Below are positions 39,951 to 48,585 of a DNA stretch of 64,000 nt, piece by piece (the first letter of the stretch is position 1; the number at the start of each line of letters is the position of its first letter). The notes beneath the pieces are model-generated. The model was given only the letters and a program-made list of their open reading frames with translations, had not been told where the DNA came from and made no database searches. The translations under genes and the position numbers were made by a program. Origin of the DNA: an uncultured Eubacteriales bacterium (GTDB lineage Bacteria; Bacillota; Clostridia; Lachnospirales; Lachnospiraceae); NCBI GenBank assembly GCA_900314565.1, contig OMVU01000003.1:1-64000 (forward strand), given 5' to 3'.

Positions 39951-41771
39951 TTATCTCTTCTTCTTTCGGGTCCTGAACCACCGGAAGATCTCACCGCTCT
40001 GGAAAATACCGAAAATGATCATTCCGGCAACAGTCACACTGATAAAGCCTCTTAAAAGATCTCTTCTGAGTGTCTTTATCGTATAATCCGCAGTCTTGTA
40101 GTATCCGTTGAACCGATAGTGAAGGAGTGGTTCTATGAGCATTCTCTGCAGAGGAAGCGGATCCTCCACCATCTCCACCTCTTCCCCGAGGACCATTGTC
40201 TTTCTTGTGTACTCATCATAGGGGTCCCATCGATGCTCTTCCGTTCCGGGGTTGCCTGTCTTGGCGAAATTCACCCACATTTCCTGAACAAGGGCAGAAA
40301 GCTCCGGATCAGCCGGATCTCCTGTATAGATCGTATCATTGAGATTTCCGAACACATAGGCAAGCTCGACCGCATGGCAGGCTCCATAATCAGGGATGGT
40401 GGATTTCTTCGTCCAGTAATACATGTACGCTTTCCCGCCATTTCTGGAATGAGCGACTGACTGATAGATCGCCGGTACACGAAAGACCAGTTCATTCATG
40501 AACTCTGTGGCGTTCCATACTTCATCCTCAGTCTGAAGATCCATAAATGCTTTGGCATACTTCCGGTCTTCTCTTGAGAGCCTGGAAACCATGCTCTCAA
40601 ACATCAGAGGAGCTGCAATCTTATAAATACGGATTCCGCCGATCTCTCCGATGAAGTAGCGGGCTTCGTCCTCATTGGTCCCTGACATCATATCAATGCC
40701 GGCCGTTACACCTTTATCGTACGGGGCGTACACATCCTCCGGAAGAATATAACCGTCTCTCTCAGGGAAGTTATTGTAGTCATTCAGGATCTCATTGGCC
40801 TTCATAAGTTCCTCTTCGGTGAGCGCCATCAGATCGTCCATCGTCTTCGCGCCCGTCTTTTCCAGGAACATCTCTGTAAGTGCCAGATCCTCTTCCTTGC
40901 TGAAGGTAAATGCAACAGAACCGCTCTGTGCGATCACCCTGTGGAAAAGCCCTTTCGACTGCTCCATGATAGGAAGAAGCGAAACGCTGCAGCCTCCGGC
41001 GGATTCCCCGAAGATCGTCACATTATTCGGATCTCCTCCAAATCCTCGGATATTCTGCTGTACCCACTGAAGCGCACAGATGTGATCCAGAAGGCCGAGG
41101 TTGCCGCTCTCCCTGAACGACTCGCCCCCCTCGACCGTGGAGAAGTCCATAAAGCCCATGAGACCGACCCTGTAATTGACCGTCACGAGGACGACATCCT
41201 TCTGGGCTTCGGAAAAATTCTGGCCATCATAGATCGGATCGGCGGTACCGCCCCATCCGTACGCACCGCCGGGGAAAAATACCATGACCGGCTTTCCTTC
41301 CGAAGGTCCGTTGTCATTTGTCCAAACATTCAGCGTCAGGCAGTCCTCTCCCTGCGGATAGGCGGATGCCTGTTCTGTCTCAGCCTCCGTCTGGATCGGA
41401 CTCTTTCCATAATAGTAGGCTTCATAGACTCCGTCATCAGCTTCCGCAAGGACCGGAGCCTTCCACCTCAGCTCTCCGACGGGCGGTTTGGCGTAGGGAA
41501 TTCCCCTGTAAGAGCGCACGCCGTTTTCTTTCTTTCCCACATACGTCCCGTTATGGCATGCGACCGCGAGGGAGCTGTCATAATCAGATCCTTCAATTTT
41601 CCTGTTCTCTCCATATGTTGCCTGAATCTTCTCTCTCATGTCGTTTGACATTTCTCCTACATTCTTCAAATCCACATAAGCAATGACTGCCTCTACCACT
41701 ACAAGTAAAATAATAAAACAAGCCAGGATCTTCCATGGGATTTTCTTTATACTGAACTTTTTTTCACTCAC
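39951..41771 (-). CDS. Membrane-anchored type B carboxylesterase
   Basis: A 606-residue alpha/beta hydrolase of the carboxylesterase/cholinesterase group. An N-terminal membrane helix (ILACFIILLVVVEAVIAYV) places the catalytic domain outside the cell. Visible motifs are YRGIPYAKPPVGELRWKAP, EDCLTLNVWT, the oxyanion-hole segment FFPGGAYGWGG, and the nucleophile elbow GESAGG with Ser near residue 255; Glu and His follow in the usual positions (GTNEDEARY; YGACHAVELAYVFG). A second helix near the C-terminus (GFISVTVAGMIIFGIFQ) with an RTRKKKR tail suggests two anchors, which is unusual for the family. Likely role: release of acyl groups from dietary or host esters. Confidence 0.9.
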   Translation of the reverse strand: MSEKKFSIKKIPWKILACFIILLVVVEAVIAYVDLKNVGEMSNDMREKIQATYGENRKIEGSDYDSSLAVACHNGTYVGKKENGVRSYRGIPYAKPPVGELRWKAPVLAEADDGVYEAYYYGKSPIQTEAETEQASAYPQGEDCLTLNVWTNDNGPSEGKPVMVFFPGGAYGWGGTADPIYDGQNFSEAQKDVVLVTVNYRVGLMGFMDFSTVEGGESFRESGNLGLLDHICALQWVQQNIRGFGGDPNNVTIFGESAGGCSVSLLPIMEQSKGLFHRVIAQSGSVAFTFSKEEDLALTEMFLEKTGAKTMDDLMALTEEELMKANEILNDYNNFPERDGYILPEDVYAPYDKGVTAGIDMMSGTNEDEARYFIGEIGGIRIYKIAAPLMFESMVSRLSREDRKYAKAFMDLQTEDEVWNATEFMNELVFRVPAIYQSVAHSRNGGKAYMYYWTKKSTIPDYGACHAVELAYVFGNLNDTIYTGDPADPELSALVQEMWVNFAKTGNPGTEEHRWDPYDEYTRKTMVLGEEVEMVEDPLPLQRMLIEPLLHYRFNGYYKTADYTIKTLRRDLLRGFISVTVAGMIIFGIFQSGEIFRWFRTRKKKR

Positions 41772-41861
41772 AAATCGACCTCTCTTAAAGATACTACGGT
41801 TTATAATAACACATCCAGGGCCCTGCGTGACTATAAACGTGAAAAACGTTTTGTTTTCCTC

Positions 41862-41899
41862 TTGACAAATGCTATGAATATGATATCATCGTGATATCA
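41862..41899 (+). promoter_or_regulatory. Promoter and twin TGATATCA boxes upstream of the SPFH gene
   Basis: TTGACA (41862-41867), 16 bases, TATCAT (41884-41889). Two copies of the self-complementary octamer TGATATCA lie at 41881-41888 and 41892-41899, overlapping the -10 and the expected start site, so a repressor bound there could block transcription. Confidence 0.7.
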
Positions 41900-41941
41900 C
41901 TTACATATCCATTTGTTTCTTTTTATATCAGGAGGCATACA

Positions 41942-42979
41942 ATGGAAGATAAAATTTTAACAACAAAGATGACAGAAAAAATTTTAACGAACAAGAAGAA
42001 CGGAATGGCCGTCCTTCTGGGAACGATCGTGCTGCTTCTCGGCGGCGTGTTCCTCTGCATTTTCGGTGCAGCAACGAACCCGCTTCTCACGGTGGTCGGC
42101 ATCCTGATCCTCTGCCTGGGCTGGATCCCGTTCCTTGGCCTCAAGGTCCTTAAGCCGCAGGAAGCCCTCGTACTTACCCTTTTCGGAAAGTATATCGGCA
42201 CACTGAAGGGAGACGGGTTCTATGCAGTGAATCCATTCTGCACCAGTGTAAATCCCGCGGCAAAGACCAGACTGGGGCAGAGCGGCGACGTGGACGGCGG
42301 AGCTCCTGCATCCAGCAAGCTCCAGATTGCGCTGGGTTCAGGCAGCAAGGATATGGAGATCGTCAGCAAAAAGATCTCTCTCAAAGCGATGACACTCAGC
42401 AACGCAAAACAGAAAGTCAATGATGTGCTCGGCAATCCGGTGGAGATCGGCGTGGCAGTGATCTGGCGCGTCACAGACACCGCGAAGGCTGTATTCAACG
42501 TAGACAACTACAAGGAATATCTCTCTCTGCAGTGTGACACAGCCGTCCGCGATATCGTAAAGATCTACCCGTATGATGTGGCACCGAATGTTGATACTAC
42601 CGGTGACGGCAGGGCGGACGACGGAAGCCTCCGCGGATCCACGACTCTGGTAGCCGGCCGGATCCGGGATATGATCCAGGAAAAGGTCAATGAAGCCGGG
42701 CTGGAGATCATCGAAGCACGCATCACCTATCTTGCATACGCACCGGAGATCGCAGCTGTCATGCTGCAGCGCCAGCAGGCATCCGCTGTCATCGACGCCC
42801 GCAAGATGATCGTTGACGGCGCAGTCGGAATGGTCGAGATGGCGCTCGACCGTCTGAAAGAAAACGGCACCGTGGATCTGGACGAAGAGCGGAAAGCCGC
42901 TATGGTCTCGAACCTTCTTGTGGTCCTCTGCGGCAATCACGATGCACAGCCGATCGTCAACTCCGGCAGCCTGTACTGA
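41942..42979 (+). CDS. SPFH/Band 7 domain membrane protein
   Basis: A 345-residue protein with two hydrophobic stretches at about residues 21-60 (GMAVLLGTIVLLLGGVFLCIF and LLTVVGILILCLGWIPFLGL), then a long SPFH domain starting KPQEALVLTLFGKYIGTLKGDGF and containing PVEIGVAVIWRVTDTAKAVF and LEIIEARITYLAYAPEIAAVMLQRQQA. SPFH proteins form large ring assemblies on membranes and assist protease or microdomain functions. AGGAGGCATACA precedes the ATG. The Arc-like gene at 43382 lies downstream on the same strand and such pairs recur in related bacteria, but 400 bases of repeats intervene here. Confidence 0.92.
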   Translation: MEDKILTTKMTEKILTNKKNGMAVLLGTIVLLLGGVFLCIFGAATNPLLTVVGILILCLGWIPFLGLKVLKPQEALVLTLFGKYIGTLKGDGFYAVNPFCTSVNPAAKTRLGQSGDVDGGAPASSKLQIALGSGSKDMEIVSKKISLKAMTLSNAKQKVNDVLGNPVEIGVAVIWRVTDTAKAVFNVDNYKEYLSLQCDTAVRDIVKIYPYDVAPNVDTTGDGRADDGSLRGSTTLVAGRIRDMIQEKVNEAGLEIIEARITYLAYAPEIAAVMLQRQQASAVIDARKMIVDGAVGMVEMALDRLKENGTVDLDEERKAAMVSNLLVVLCGNHDAQPIVNSGSLY

Positions 42980-43100
42980 TAATTCAGGGCAGACTCTGCT
43001 GATGTTCCATGGCAGCCTGTACTGAAGATCCAGACGAAGTGCAGTCTGTGATGAAGATTCAGGCGAAATGCAGCCTGTACTAAAGAATCAGGCGAAATGC
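42967..43100 (+). repeat. Tandem repeat derived from the 3' end of the SPFH gene
   Basis: Imperfect units of 29-45 bases beginning GGCAGCCTGTACTGA recur at about 42967, 43011, 43041 and 43070, each followed by AAGATYCAGGCGAARTGCAGCC-type text. The first unit covers the last codons (Gly-Ser-Leu-Tyr-stop) of the SPFH gene, so the array seems to have grown by duplication of the gene end. Confidence 0.7.
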
Positions 43101-43170
43101 AGCCGCGCAATAAAAACTGTGCTTCGAACCCTGCGCGGCGGGCAAAAAGCCGGAGAAATCCTTATAAATT

Positions 43171-43356
43171 CAATTCTCGCTCGCGAGAATTGGCGCGGGA
43201 TTCGGGTCAGCGTAAGCTGACATCTTCCAAACCGAATCCCTGCGCATCCTAGCGGAGCGTTTATCTCAGTGGGGGATTGAAACCCGCCACTGAGACGAGC
43301 AGGATATTGTTTTACCCGCCGCTTGTAGAAGCGGGGGTCTTCCCCACTGAGATAAA
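43171..43356. repeat. Composite palindromic region between SPFH and Arc-like genes
   Basis: Contains CAATTCTCGC-TC-GCGAGAATTG (43171-43192), then GCGGGATTCGG...CCGAATCCCTGC enclosing GTCAGC/GCTGAC, then a roughly 100-bp inverted repeat from TTTATCTCAGTGGGGGA (43260-43276) to TCCCCACTGAGATAAAG (43341-43357). The right arm is the repeat also found at 35800-35857. No coding sequence in this 400-base gap. Confidence 0.7.
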
Positions 43357-43381
43357 GTACCAGGAAAGCTGAGGTCAACAA

Positions 43382-43573
43382 ATGGCAAAAAAACAGATCC
43401 CGCTCAGACTGAGCGAGAAACTATACGACGCGATCGCAGCCTGGGCGGAGGATGACTTCAGATCGGTGAACGGACAGATCGAGTATCTGCTCACGGAGTG
43501 CGTGCGGCAGCGTAAGAAGAACGGAAAATACGTGTCAGAACATCTGGATGAACCGCCGGAACTCGACATATGA
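43382..43573 (+). CDS. Arc-like ribbon-helix-helix protein
   Basis: A 63-residue protein beginning [37 protein letters not shown], the Arc/MetJ-type pattern: a beta strand that dimerises and reads DNA (QIPLRLS), then two helices. The tail is charged. Often labelled antitoxin-like, but no toxin gene is adjacent. The ATG is preceded by GAGGTCAACAA. It may bind the TGATATCA boxes at the SPFH promoter; that is a guess based on neighbourhood only. A terminator follows 49 bases after the stop. Confidence 0.8.
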   Translation: MAKKQIPLRLSEKLYDAIAAWAEDDFRSVNGQIEYLLTECVRQRKKNGKYVSEHLDEPPELDI

Positions 43574-43622
43574 TCTCTCACCCGGAAATCCCGGGGATGT
43601 AATGAACGATAAATTTCACAAT

Positions 43623-43672
43623 AAAGACCTCCCTGCAAAAGCTTCTGTATAAAGAGCTGCAGGGAGGTCTTT
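43623..43672 (+). terminator. Terminator of the Arc-like gene
   Basis: AAAGACCTCCCTGCA paired with TGCAGGGAGGTCTTT, 20-base loop, ending in TTTTA. Confidence 0.9.
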
Positions 43673-43820
43673 TATGTTATAATAGAAAAAATCAGATGCT
43701 CTTGAGGAGCTCCCCCGGAACTCCGAAATATTATGCATACAATATCAACCGGTAACTGTCTTCAAAGCTCCGGACCAGGTCATACATGGACCTGCCCGGC
43801 ACATTACAGGAGGTATTACT

Positions 43821-44849
43821 ATGAGAGAAATCACGCTTGGACGCACCGGTATCACCGTCCCGCAGAACGCCTTCGGCGCGCTTCCGATCCAAAGGGTCCC
43901 CATGGCGGATGCTGTACAGATCCTTCGCAGCGCCTATGAGGGCGGCATGCGCTATTTCGACACCGCAAGAGCCTATACAGACAGCGAGGAGAAGCTCGGC
44001 GAGGCTTTTACCGGTATGCGGGATAAGATCTATATCGCGACCAAGACCCAGGCTAAGACACCGGAGAAGTTCCGGGAAGATCTGGAAACGTCGCTTACTA
44101 AGCTGCGCACCGACTATATCGATGTATACCAGTTCCATATGATGTCTGAATGCTGGAGACCCGGCGATGGCACCGGCATGTACGAGTGCATGCTGGAAGC
44201 CAAAAAACAGGGGAAGATCCGCCATATTTCCGGGACTGCCCATAAGCTGGACGTCGCCTTCGAGATCGCGAAGTCCGGTCTTTATGAGACGCTTCAGTTC
44301 CCCTTCAGCTATCTGGCCGGAGAAAAAGAACATGAGCTTGTCCGGATATGTAAAGAGAACAATGTAGGATTTATTGCAATGAAAGGACTGGCAGGCGGGC
44401 TGGCTAACCATTCTGACGCCTGCATGGCTTTTATGCTTCAGTTCGACAATGTTCTTCCCATCTGGGGAATTCAAAAGCAGAGCGAGCTTGACGAGTGGAT
44501 CTCCTACATGGACAATCCTCCGTCCATGACCCCGGAAATGACTGCCTTCATTGAAAAAGAGCGAAAGGAACTTGCCGGAGACTTCTGCCGCGGATGCGGA
44601 TACTGCATGCCCTGCACCGTCGGAATTCAGATCAACAACTGTGCGCGCACTTCCCTGATGCTGCGGCGCGCTCCGTCCTCCTTCTGGCTCTCTCCGAAGT
44701 GGCAGGCAGAGATGATGAAGATCGAGGACTGTGTGAACTGCGGACTCTGTTCATCACGCTGTCCGTATGAGCTGGATACCCCCGCGCTCCTGCGCAGGAA
44801 TCTGGAGGATTATAAGGAAGTCCTTGCCGGAAGAAGAAAAGTCCAGTAA
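43821..44849 (+). CDS. Aldo/keto reductase with C-terminal [4Fe-4S] domain
   Basis: A 342-residue oxidoreductase. The barrel carries FDTARAYTDSEEKLGEAF with the catalytic Asp and Tyr, YIATKTQ with the Lys, and VYQFHMM with the His. The NADPH-binding end of a classical AKR is replaced by two cysteine clusters: CRGCGYCMPC near residue 257 and CVNCGLCSSRCPYELDTP near 305, typical of the ferredoxin-like AKR subfamily of anaerobes. It begins after AGGAGGTATTACT. Monocistronic. Substrate unknown; electron donor could be ferredoxin. Confidence 0.92.
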   Translation: MREITLGRTGITVPQNAFGALPIQRVPMADAVQILRSAYEGGMRYFDTARAYTDSEEKLGEAFTGMRDKIYIATKTQAKTPEKFREDLETSLTKLRTDYIDVYQFHMMSECWRPGDGTGMYECMLEAKKQGKIRHISGTAHKLDVAFEIAKSGLYETLQFPFSYLAGEKEHELVRICKENNVGFIAMKGLAGGLANHSDACMAFMLQFDNVLPIWGIQKQSELDEWISYMDNPPSMTPEMTAFIEKERKELAGDFCRGCGYCMPCTVGIQINNCARTSLMLRRAPSSFWLSPKWQAEMMKIEDCVNCGLCSSRCPYELDTPALLRRNLEDYKEVLAGRRKVQ

Positions 44850-44899
44850 AAGGCAGCAGTAAAAGACACGGTAAAAAATGCAGACCGGTCCTGCAAAAA

Positions 44900-44967
44900 G
44901 AAAGCAGGCTCACACATAGAGGCAATGACCATTCACCGATGGAACCTTCATGTGTGAACCTGCTTTC
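44900..44967. terminator. Hairpin between convergent aldo/keto reductase and CDF transporter genes
   Basis: GAAAGCAGG-TCACACAT paired with ATGTGTGA-CCTGCTTTC, 32-base loop. Confidence 0.7.
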
Positions 44968-44999
44968 CTTTGCGCAGTCAACTCACCCTTTCGTCGCGG

Positions 45000-45118
45000 G
45001 AATTCTGCGCCACTGAATTTTGCATCATTGAATTCTGCGCCACTGAATTCCGCATCATTGAATTCTGCGTCACTGAATTCTGCACCAATGAATTCTGCAC
45101 CACGAATTCTGCGTCAGA
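45000..45118. repeat. 15-bp tandem repeat, eight units
   Basis: Eight consecutive units of GAATTCTGCGCCACT type; the seventh has 14 bases and the last, GAATTCTGCGTCAGA, runs into the 19-bp motif found elsewhere in the window (45105-45123). It ends directly at the stop codon of the CDF transporter. Every unit has an EcoRI-like GAATTC or a close variant. Confidence 0.9.
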
Positions 45119-45120
45119 GA

Positions 45121-46278
45121 TTAAATCTCACTGTAGTCCGTATCCATTACCCCGATGATCTGATAATCCGGGAACTTCTCTTCCACCTTCTTCAGGATCT
45201 CATTGAAAAGCGCATATCTGTCATTCTCATCAAAGCTTATGACCGTATCGAACCGGATCGTCTTCTCCTTCTCGTCAAGATAGAAGCCATGGACCTGAAG
45301 GACATTCTTGTAAGACTTCGCGATCTTCATGACCTCTTTTCGGGCTTCCGTAGCTTCCAGATTCTGTGTGTTGTAGGCGTACACCCCGATTGCTGTGAGT
45401 ATAACATCCAGTTCTTCGTATACCTTGACCTGGATCTCCCGGACCAGCTGATCGATCTGATCGGCAGTATAGTAATCCGGCACCTCGATATGCACGGATC
45501 CGTTATAATTGTCCGGCCCGTAATTATTGAGGATCAGATCATAGACTCCCCGCACATCGTCATATTCCATGATGGTTTTTTTAATTTTCCTGGCAAGCTC
45601 GGGGTCGATATTTTCTCCGAGGATCTTTGACAGCGTTTCCCGGAGCATTTCAATACCGGATTTGATGATAATGACGGAGATGACCGCACCGAGCCATGCT
45701 TCCAGGGATACTTTTGTGAAAATGAAGATCAAGGCCGCAGCAAGCGTCGCCGTCGAGATGAGCGAATCAAGCTTCGCGTCTTCCCCGGAATTGACCAGAG
45801 AATCAGAATTGAGTTTTTCTCCCTGCGCTTTGACATAAGTTCCCAGTATGATCTTCACGAAGACAGCGACCGCAACGATCACAAGTGTCACCGGTCTGTA
45901 ATCCGGTGTCTCCGGATGGATGATCTTTTTCACTGATTCGACCAGCGACGTAACACCGGCGTACAGAACGATCAGTGAGATGGTCATCGCGCTCAGGTAC
46001 TCGATCCGCCCATGTCCGAAAGGATGCTTTTTGTCCGGGCTCCTGCCCGCCAGCTTTGTACCGACGATCGTGATGACAGAAGACGCAGCATCGGACAGGT
46101 TGTTCACCGCATCCAGAATAATTGCGATGGAATGGGACAGGAGACCGACGAAGACTTTGAAACCGGCAAGAAGAAGGTTCGCGGCAATTCCAACGAGGCT
46201 CACCCGAATGATCTTCCTGTCCCGGCTCAGGACATTTTCCGTGCGGGTGCCGATACCCATATTCTTTTTATCTTTCAC
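45121..46278 (-). CDS. Cation diffusion facilitator transporter
   Basis: A 385-residue CDF-family divalent-cation/proton antiporter (Zn, Fe, Mn, Co or Ni). Six membrane helices occupy residues 20-230; site A residues are in SHSIAIILDAVNNLSDAASS and the paired DAKLDS motif lies after the long loop, while KHPFGHGRIEYLSAM is the classic helix II-III motif. The cytoplasmic domain begins near residue 235 and includes VHIEVPDYYTADQID. I start at GTG 46278 (AGAGAGGTGACTTTA upstream); an ATG six codons later is an alternative. It stands alone. A nickel or zinc role cannot be separated from sequence. Confidence 0.92.
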   Translation of the reverse strand: MKDKKNMGIGTRTENVLSRDRKIIRVSLVGIAANLLLAGFKVFVGLLSHSIAIILDAVNNLSDAASSVITIVGTKLAGRSPDKKHPFGHGRIEYLSAMTISLIVLYAGVTSLVESVKKIIHPETPDYRPVTLVIVAVAVFVKIILGTYVKAQGEKLNSDSLVNSGEDAKLDSLISTATLAAALIFIFTKVSLEAWLGAVISVIIIKSGIEMLRETLSKILGENIDPELARKIKKTIMEYDDVRGVYDLILNNYGPDNYNGSVHIEVPDYYTADQIDQLVREIQVKVYEELDVILTAIGVYAYNTQNLEATEARKEVMKIAKSYKNVLQVHGFYLDEKEKTIRFDTVISFDENDRYALFNEILKKVEEKFPDYQIIGVMDTDYSEI

Positions 46279-46372
46279 TAAAGTCACCTCTCTCTGCCGC
46301 CTGACGGCGGCTGTGCTGGTATGATTATACACCATACACGATATTTCACAACACTTCATCCTCTATCACGGT

Positions 46373-46712
46373 CAGGCAGTTGCGCAACTCTGCTCTAAAT
46401 AGAATTGTATGAACAATTCAAACAATCTGCACAAGCCGTAGAACTTCTTCATGAGCGAAAGATGTGGAATGAGCAAAAACCGAATTGTCTGAGCGAAGCG
46501 AGTTTTGATATTATCGGAAGTTGCAAAGCAACTTTCGATAAAAGGCCGATTTATCGGCCGAATTATGATTACAGGGTTCGCGAAGCGGTTCCTGTAATAT
46601 GTTTTTTGCGAATGCTTTTCCACATCTTGAGTGAATGTTAGAAGTTCTTGGCGCGGAAGCCGTTTGAATGTTCATGCAATTCCTATGAAGAGCAGAGTTG
46701 TGCAAGCGCCTT
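46373..46712. mobile_element. MITE-like nested palindrome, longest copy (D)
   Basis: About 340 bp between perfect 11-bp direct repeats TCTATCACGGT (46362-46372 and 46713-46723). Outer arms: CAGGCAGTTGCGCAACTCTG / CAGAGTTGTGCAAGCGCCTT; middle arms: AATTGTATGAACAATTCAAAC / GTTTGAATGTTCATGCAATT; inner arms: AGAACTTCTTCATGAGCGAA / TTGAGTGAATGTTAGAAGTTCT. A module of about 100 bp (46505-46600) with two hairpins is nested at the tip and is absent from copy E. No coding capacity; it lies downstream of hydABC and upstream of the CDF gene. Confidence 0.85.
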
Positions 46713-46734
46713 TCTATCACGGTGATACCAAAAA

Positions 46735-46780
46735 AATACCACTGAACATGGCCGCATTCCCAGCCACATTCAGTGGTATT
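46735..46780 (-). terminator. Terminator of the hydABC operon
   Basis: AATACCACTGAA paired with TTCAGTGGTATT, 22-base loop, followed leftward by TTTTTTT. Lies 28 bases beyond the hydA stop. Confidence 0.93.
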
Positions 46781-46807
46781 AAAATCATAAACAGCAGACA
46801 GCGCTGT

Positions 46808-48571
46808 TTATTTGAGGATCTTAAATTTCTCCTTCGGTGAATAGGTGGTGTGCAGCAGCTTCTCAGCAAGCTCGCTGCCCGGCTCTCCGAAGAACTCGGT
46901 GTACATATCCGTCATCTGCGCATTGTCCATGGACACTCTCTTCGGCATCATCTTGTCTTCCTCATAGAGGGTCTCCATACGCCATACCTTGTACTCATCG
47001 CCTACACGGGCCTTCTTACGGCCGGAAATGATGGACTGACCGCCGCCGTTGATGCAGCCGCCCGGGCATCCCATAACTTCAATGAATGTGTACTTGGATG
47101 TGCCTGCACGCACTTCGTCAAGAAGCGGCTTTGCGCAGGTCATGGACGATGTGATCGCGATCCAGATCTTCTTGCCGTTCAGGTCGACTTCGGCTTCCTT
47201 TACGCCTGCCATACCGCGGCATTCCATAAAGTCAACGCTCTCAAGCGGCTTGCCGTCGAGGATCTGCTTGACTGTACGGAGAGCGGCCTCCATAACGCCG
47301 CCGGACGTACCGAAGATAACGCCTGCGCCGGTGTACTCGCCGCAGAAATCCTGATCGAACTTCTCGTCATCGAAGATGTCGATATTGTCCATACCATACA
47401 TCTTGATCAGGCGGGCAGCTTCTCTTGTCGTGAGGACCGCATCGACATCCTGATATTCGCCGGTCTTGCATTCCGGACGAAGGATCTCGGTCTTCTTCGC
47501 GATACAGGGCATGATGGAGACAACGAAGATCTTGGACGGATCGATGTTGTTCTTCTCTGCCCAGTAGGTCTTCAGCGCAGCGCCGAACATCATATGCGGG
47601 GACTTTGCGCTGGAGAGGTGCGGAAGCAGATCCGGATACTCATACTCGATGTACTTGATCCATCCCGGTGAGCAGGATGTGAACATCGGAAGTGTTCCGC
47701 CGTTCTGGATTCTCTTAAGAAGCTCTGTGCCCTCTTCCATGATGGTCATGTCAGCGCCGAAGTTCGTGTCATAGACACGGTCAAATCCGCAGCGCTTCAG
47801 AGCAGCGACCATCTTGCCTGTCACCAGCGTGCCGATCCTGTGGCCGAACTCCTCGCCGAGGGATGCTCTGACTGCAGGAGCAGTCTGGCAGATGACGACC
47901 TTATCCGGATCATTGATCGCCTGAACGACTTCGTGGATGCTCTCCTTCTCTGTCAGAGCGCCGACCGGACATGCTGTCACGCACTGTCCGCACTGCATGC
48001 AGTTGACATCCGTGAACTTCGCGTCATAAATCGGCCCGACTTTCGTCTTGAAACCACGGTTGATAAGTCCGAGAACGCCGATGCCCTGGACCTTCTTGCA
48101 GGTCTGGATGCAGCGCTCGCAGAGCACGCACTTGGATGTATCGCGAACGATACCCGGGCTTGCATCCTCGAATGTTGGCTCGGTGTACTCGCCTTCGAAT
48201 CTGTTCTCGCGAACACCCAGCTCCTGACAGAGCTTCTGAAGCTCGCAGTTCAGATTACGCTTGCAGGACAGGCAGTTCTTGTTGTGGTTGGACATGATGA
48301 GCTCAACCGTTGTTTTGCGGGCGCGAATCGCGCGTTCGGAGTTGGTCCATACGACCATGCCCTCGGAGACCGGCGTTGTACATGCGGAAAGCAGAGCCCT
48401 TGCACCCTTGACTTCCACAAGACATACGCGGCACGCACCGCTCTTTACGACATCCTTAAGGTAGCAGAGCGTTGGGATCCGGATATTTGCCCTTCTGGCA
48501 GCATCCAGGATCGTTTCACCGGCCTGTGCTACGATCTTCTGATTATTTATAATTACATTCACTTCACCCAT
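46808..48571 (-). CDS. hydA: [FeFe] hydrogenase catalytic subunit, NAD-linked bifurcating type
   Basis: A 587-residue group A3-type hydrogenase. N-terminal [2Fe-2S] domain with CRVCLVEVKGARALLSAC, a His-Cys3 cluster (HNKNCLSCKRNLNC), two [4Fe-4S] motifs (CVLCERCIQTC and CMQCGQCVTACPVG), then the H-cluster domain. L1 is FTSCSPGWIKYIE, L2 is MPCIAKKTE, L3 is EVMGCPGGCINGGGQ, so all H-cluster ligands are present. The C-terminal small-subunit-like tail ends in the usual helical region. It oxidises NADH plus reduced ferredoxin to make H2, or the reverse, with HydB and HydC. Last gene of the operon. Confidence 0.97.
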   Translation of the reverse strand: MGEVNVIINNQKIVAQAGETILDAARRANIRIPTLCYLKDVVKSGACRVCLVEVKGARALLSACTTPVSEGMVVWTNSERAIRARKTTVELIMSNHNKNCLSCKRNLNCELQKLCQELGVRENRFEGEYTEPTFEDASPGIVRDTSKCVLCERCIQTCKKVQGIGVLGLINRGFKTKVGPIYDAKFTDVNCMQCGQCVTACPVGALTEKESIHEVVQAINDPDKVVICQTAPAVRASLGEEFGHRIGTLVTGKMVAALKRCGFDRVYDTNFGADMTIMEEGTELLKRIQNGGTLPMFTSCSPGWIKYIEYEYPDLLPHLSSAKSPHMMFGAALKTYWAEKNNIDPSKIFVVSIMPCIAKKTEILRPECKTGEYQDVDAVLTTREAARLIKMYGMDNIDIFDDEKFDQDFCGEYTGAGVIFGTSGGVMEAALRTVKQILDGKPLESVDFMECRGMAGVKEAEVDLNGKKIWIAITSSMTCAKPLLDEVRAGTSKYTFIEVMGCPGGCINGGGQSIISGRKKARVGDEYKVWRMETLYEEDKMMPKRVSMDNAQMTDMYTEFFGEPGSELAEKLLHTTYSPKEKFKILK

Positions 48572-48585
48572 TTGTCATCCTCCTG

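Noticed and set aside
45000-45118. CRISPR-like array
   Set aside because: Units are 15 bp, contiguous and without spacers; no cas genes.
44950-45630. A rightward frame reading through the 15-bp array (repeating NSAPL-type peptide)
   Set aside because: The peptide repeat is a by-product of a 15-base unit, and the rest is antisense to the CDF transporter gene.
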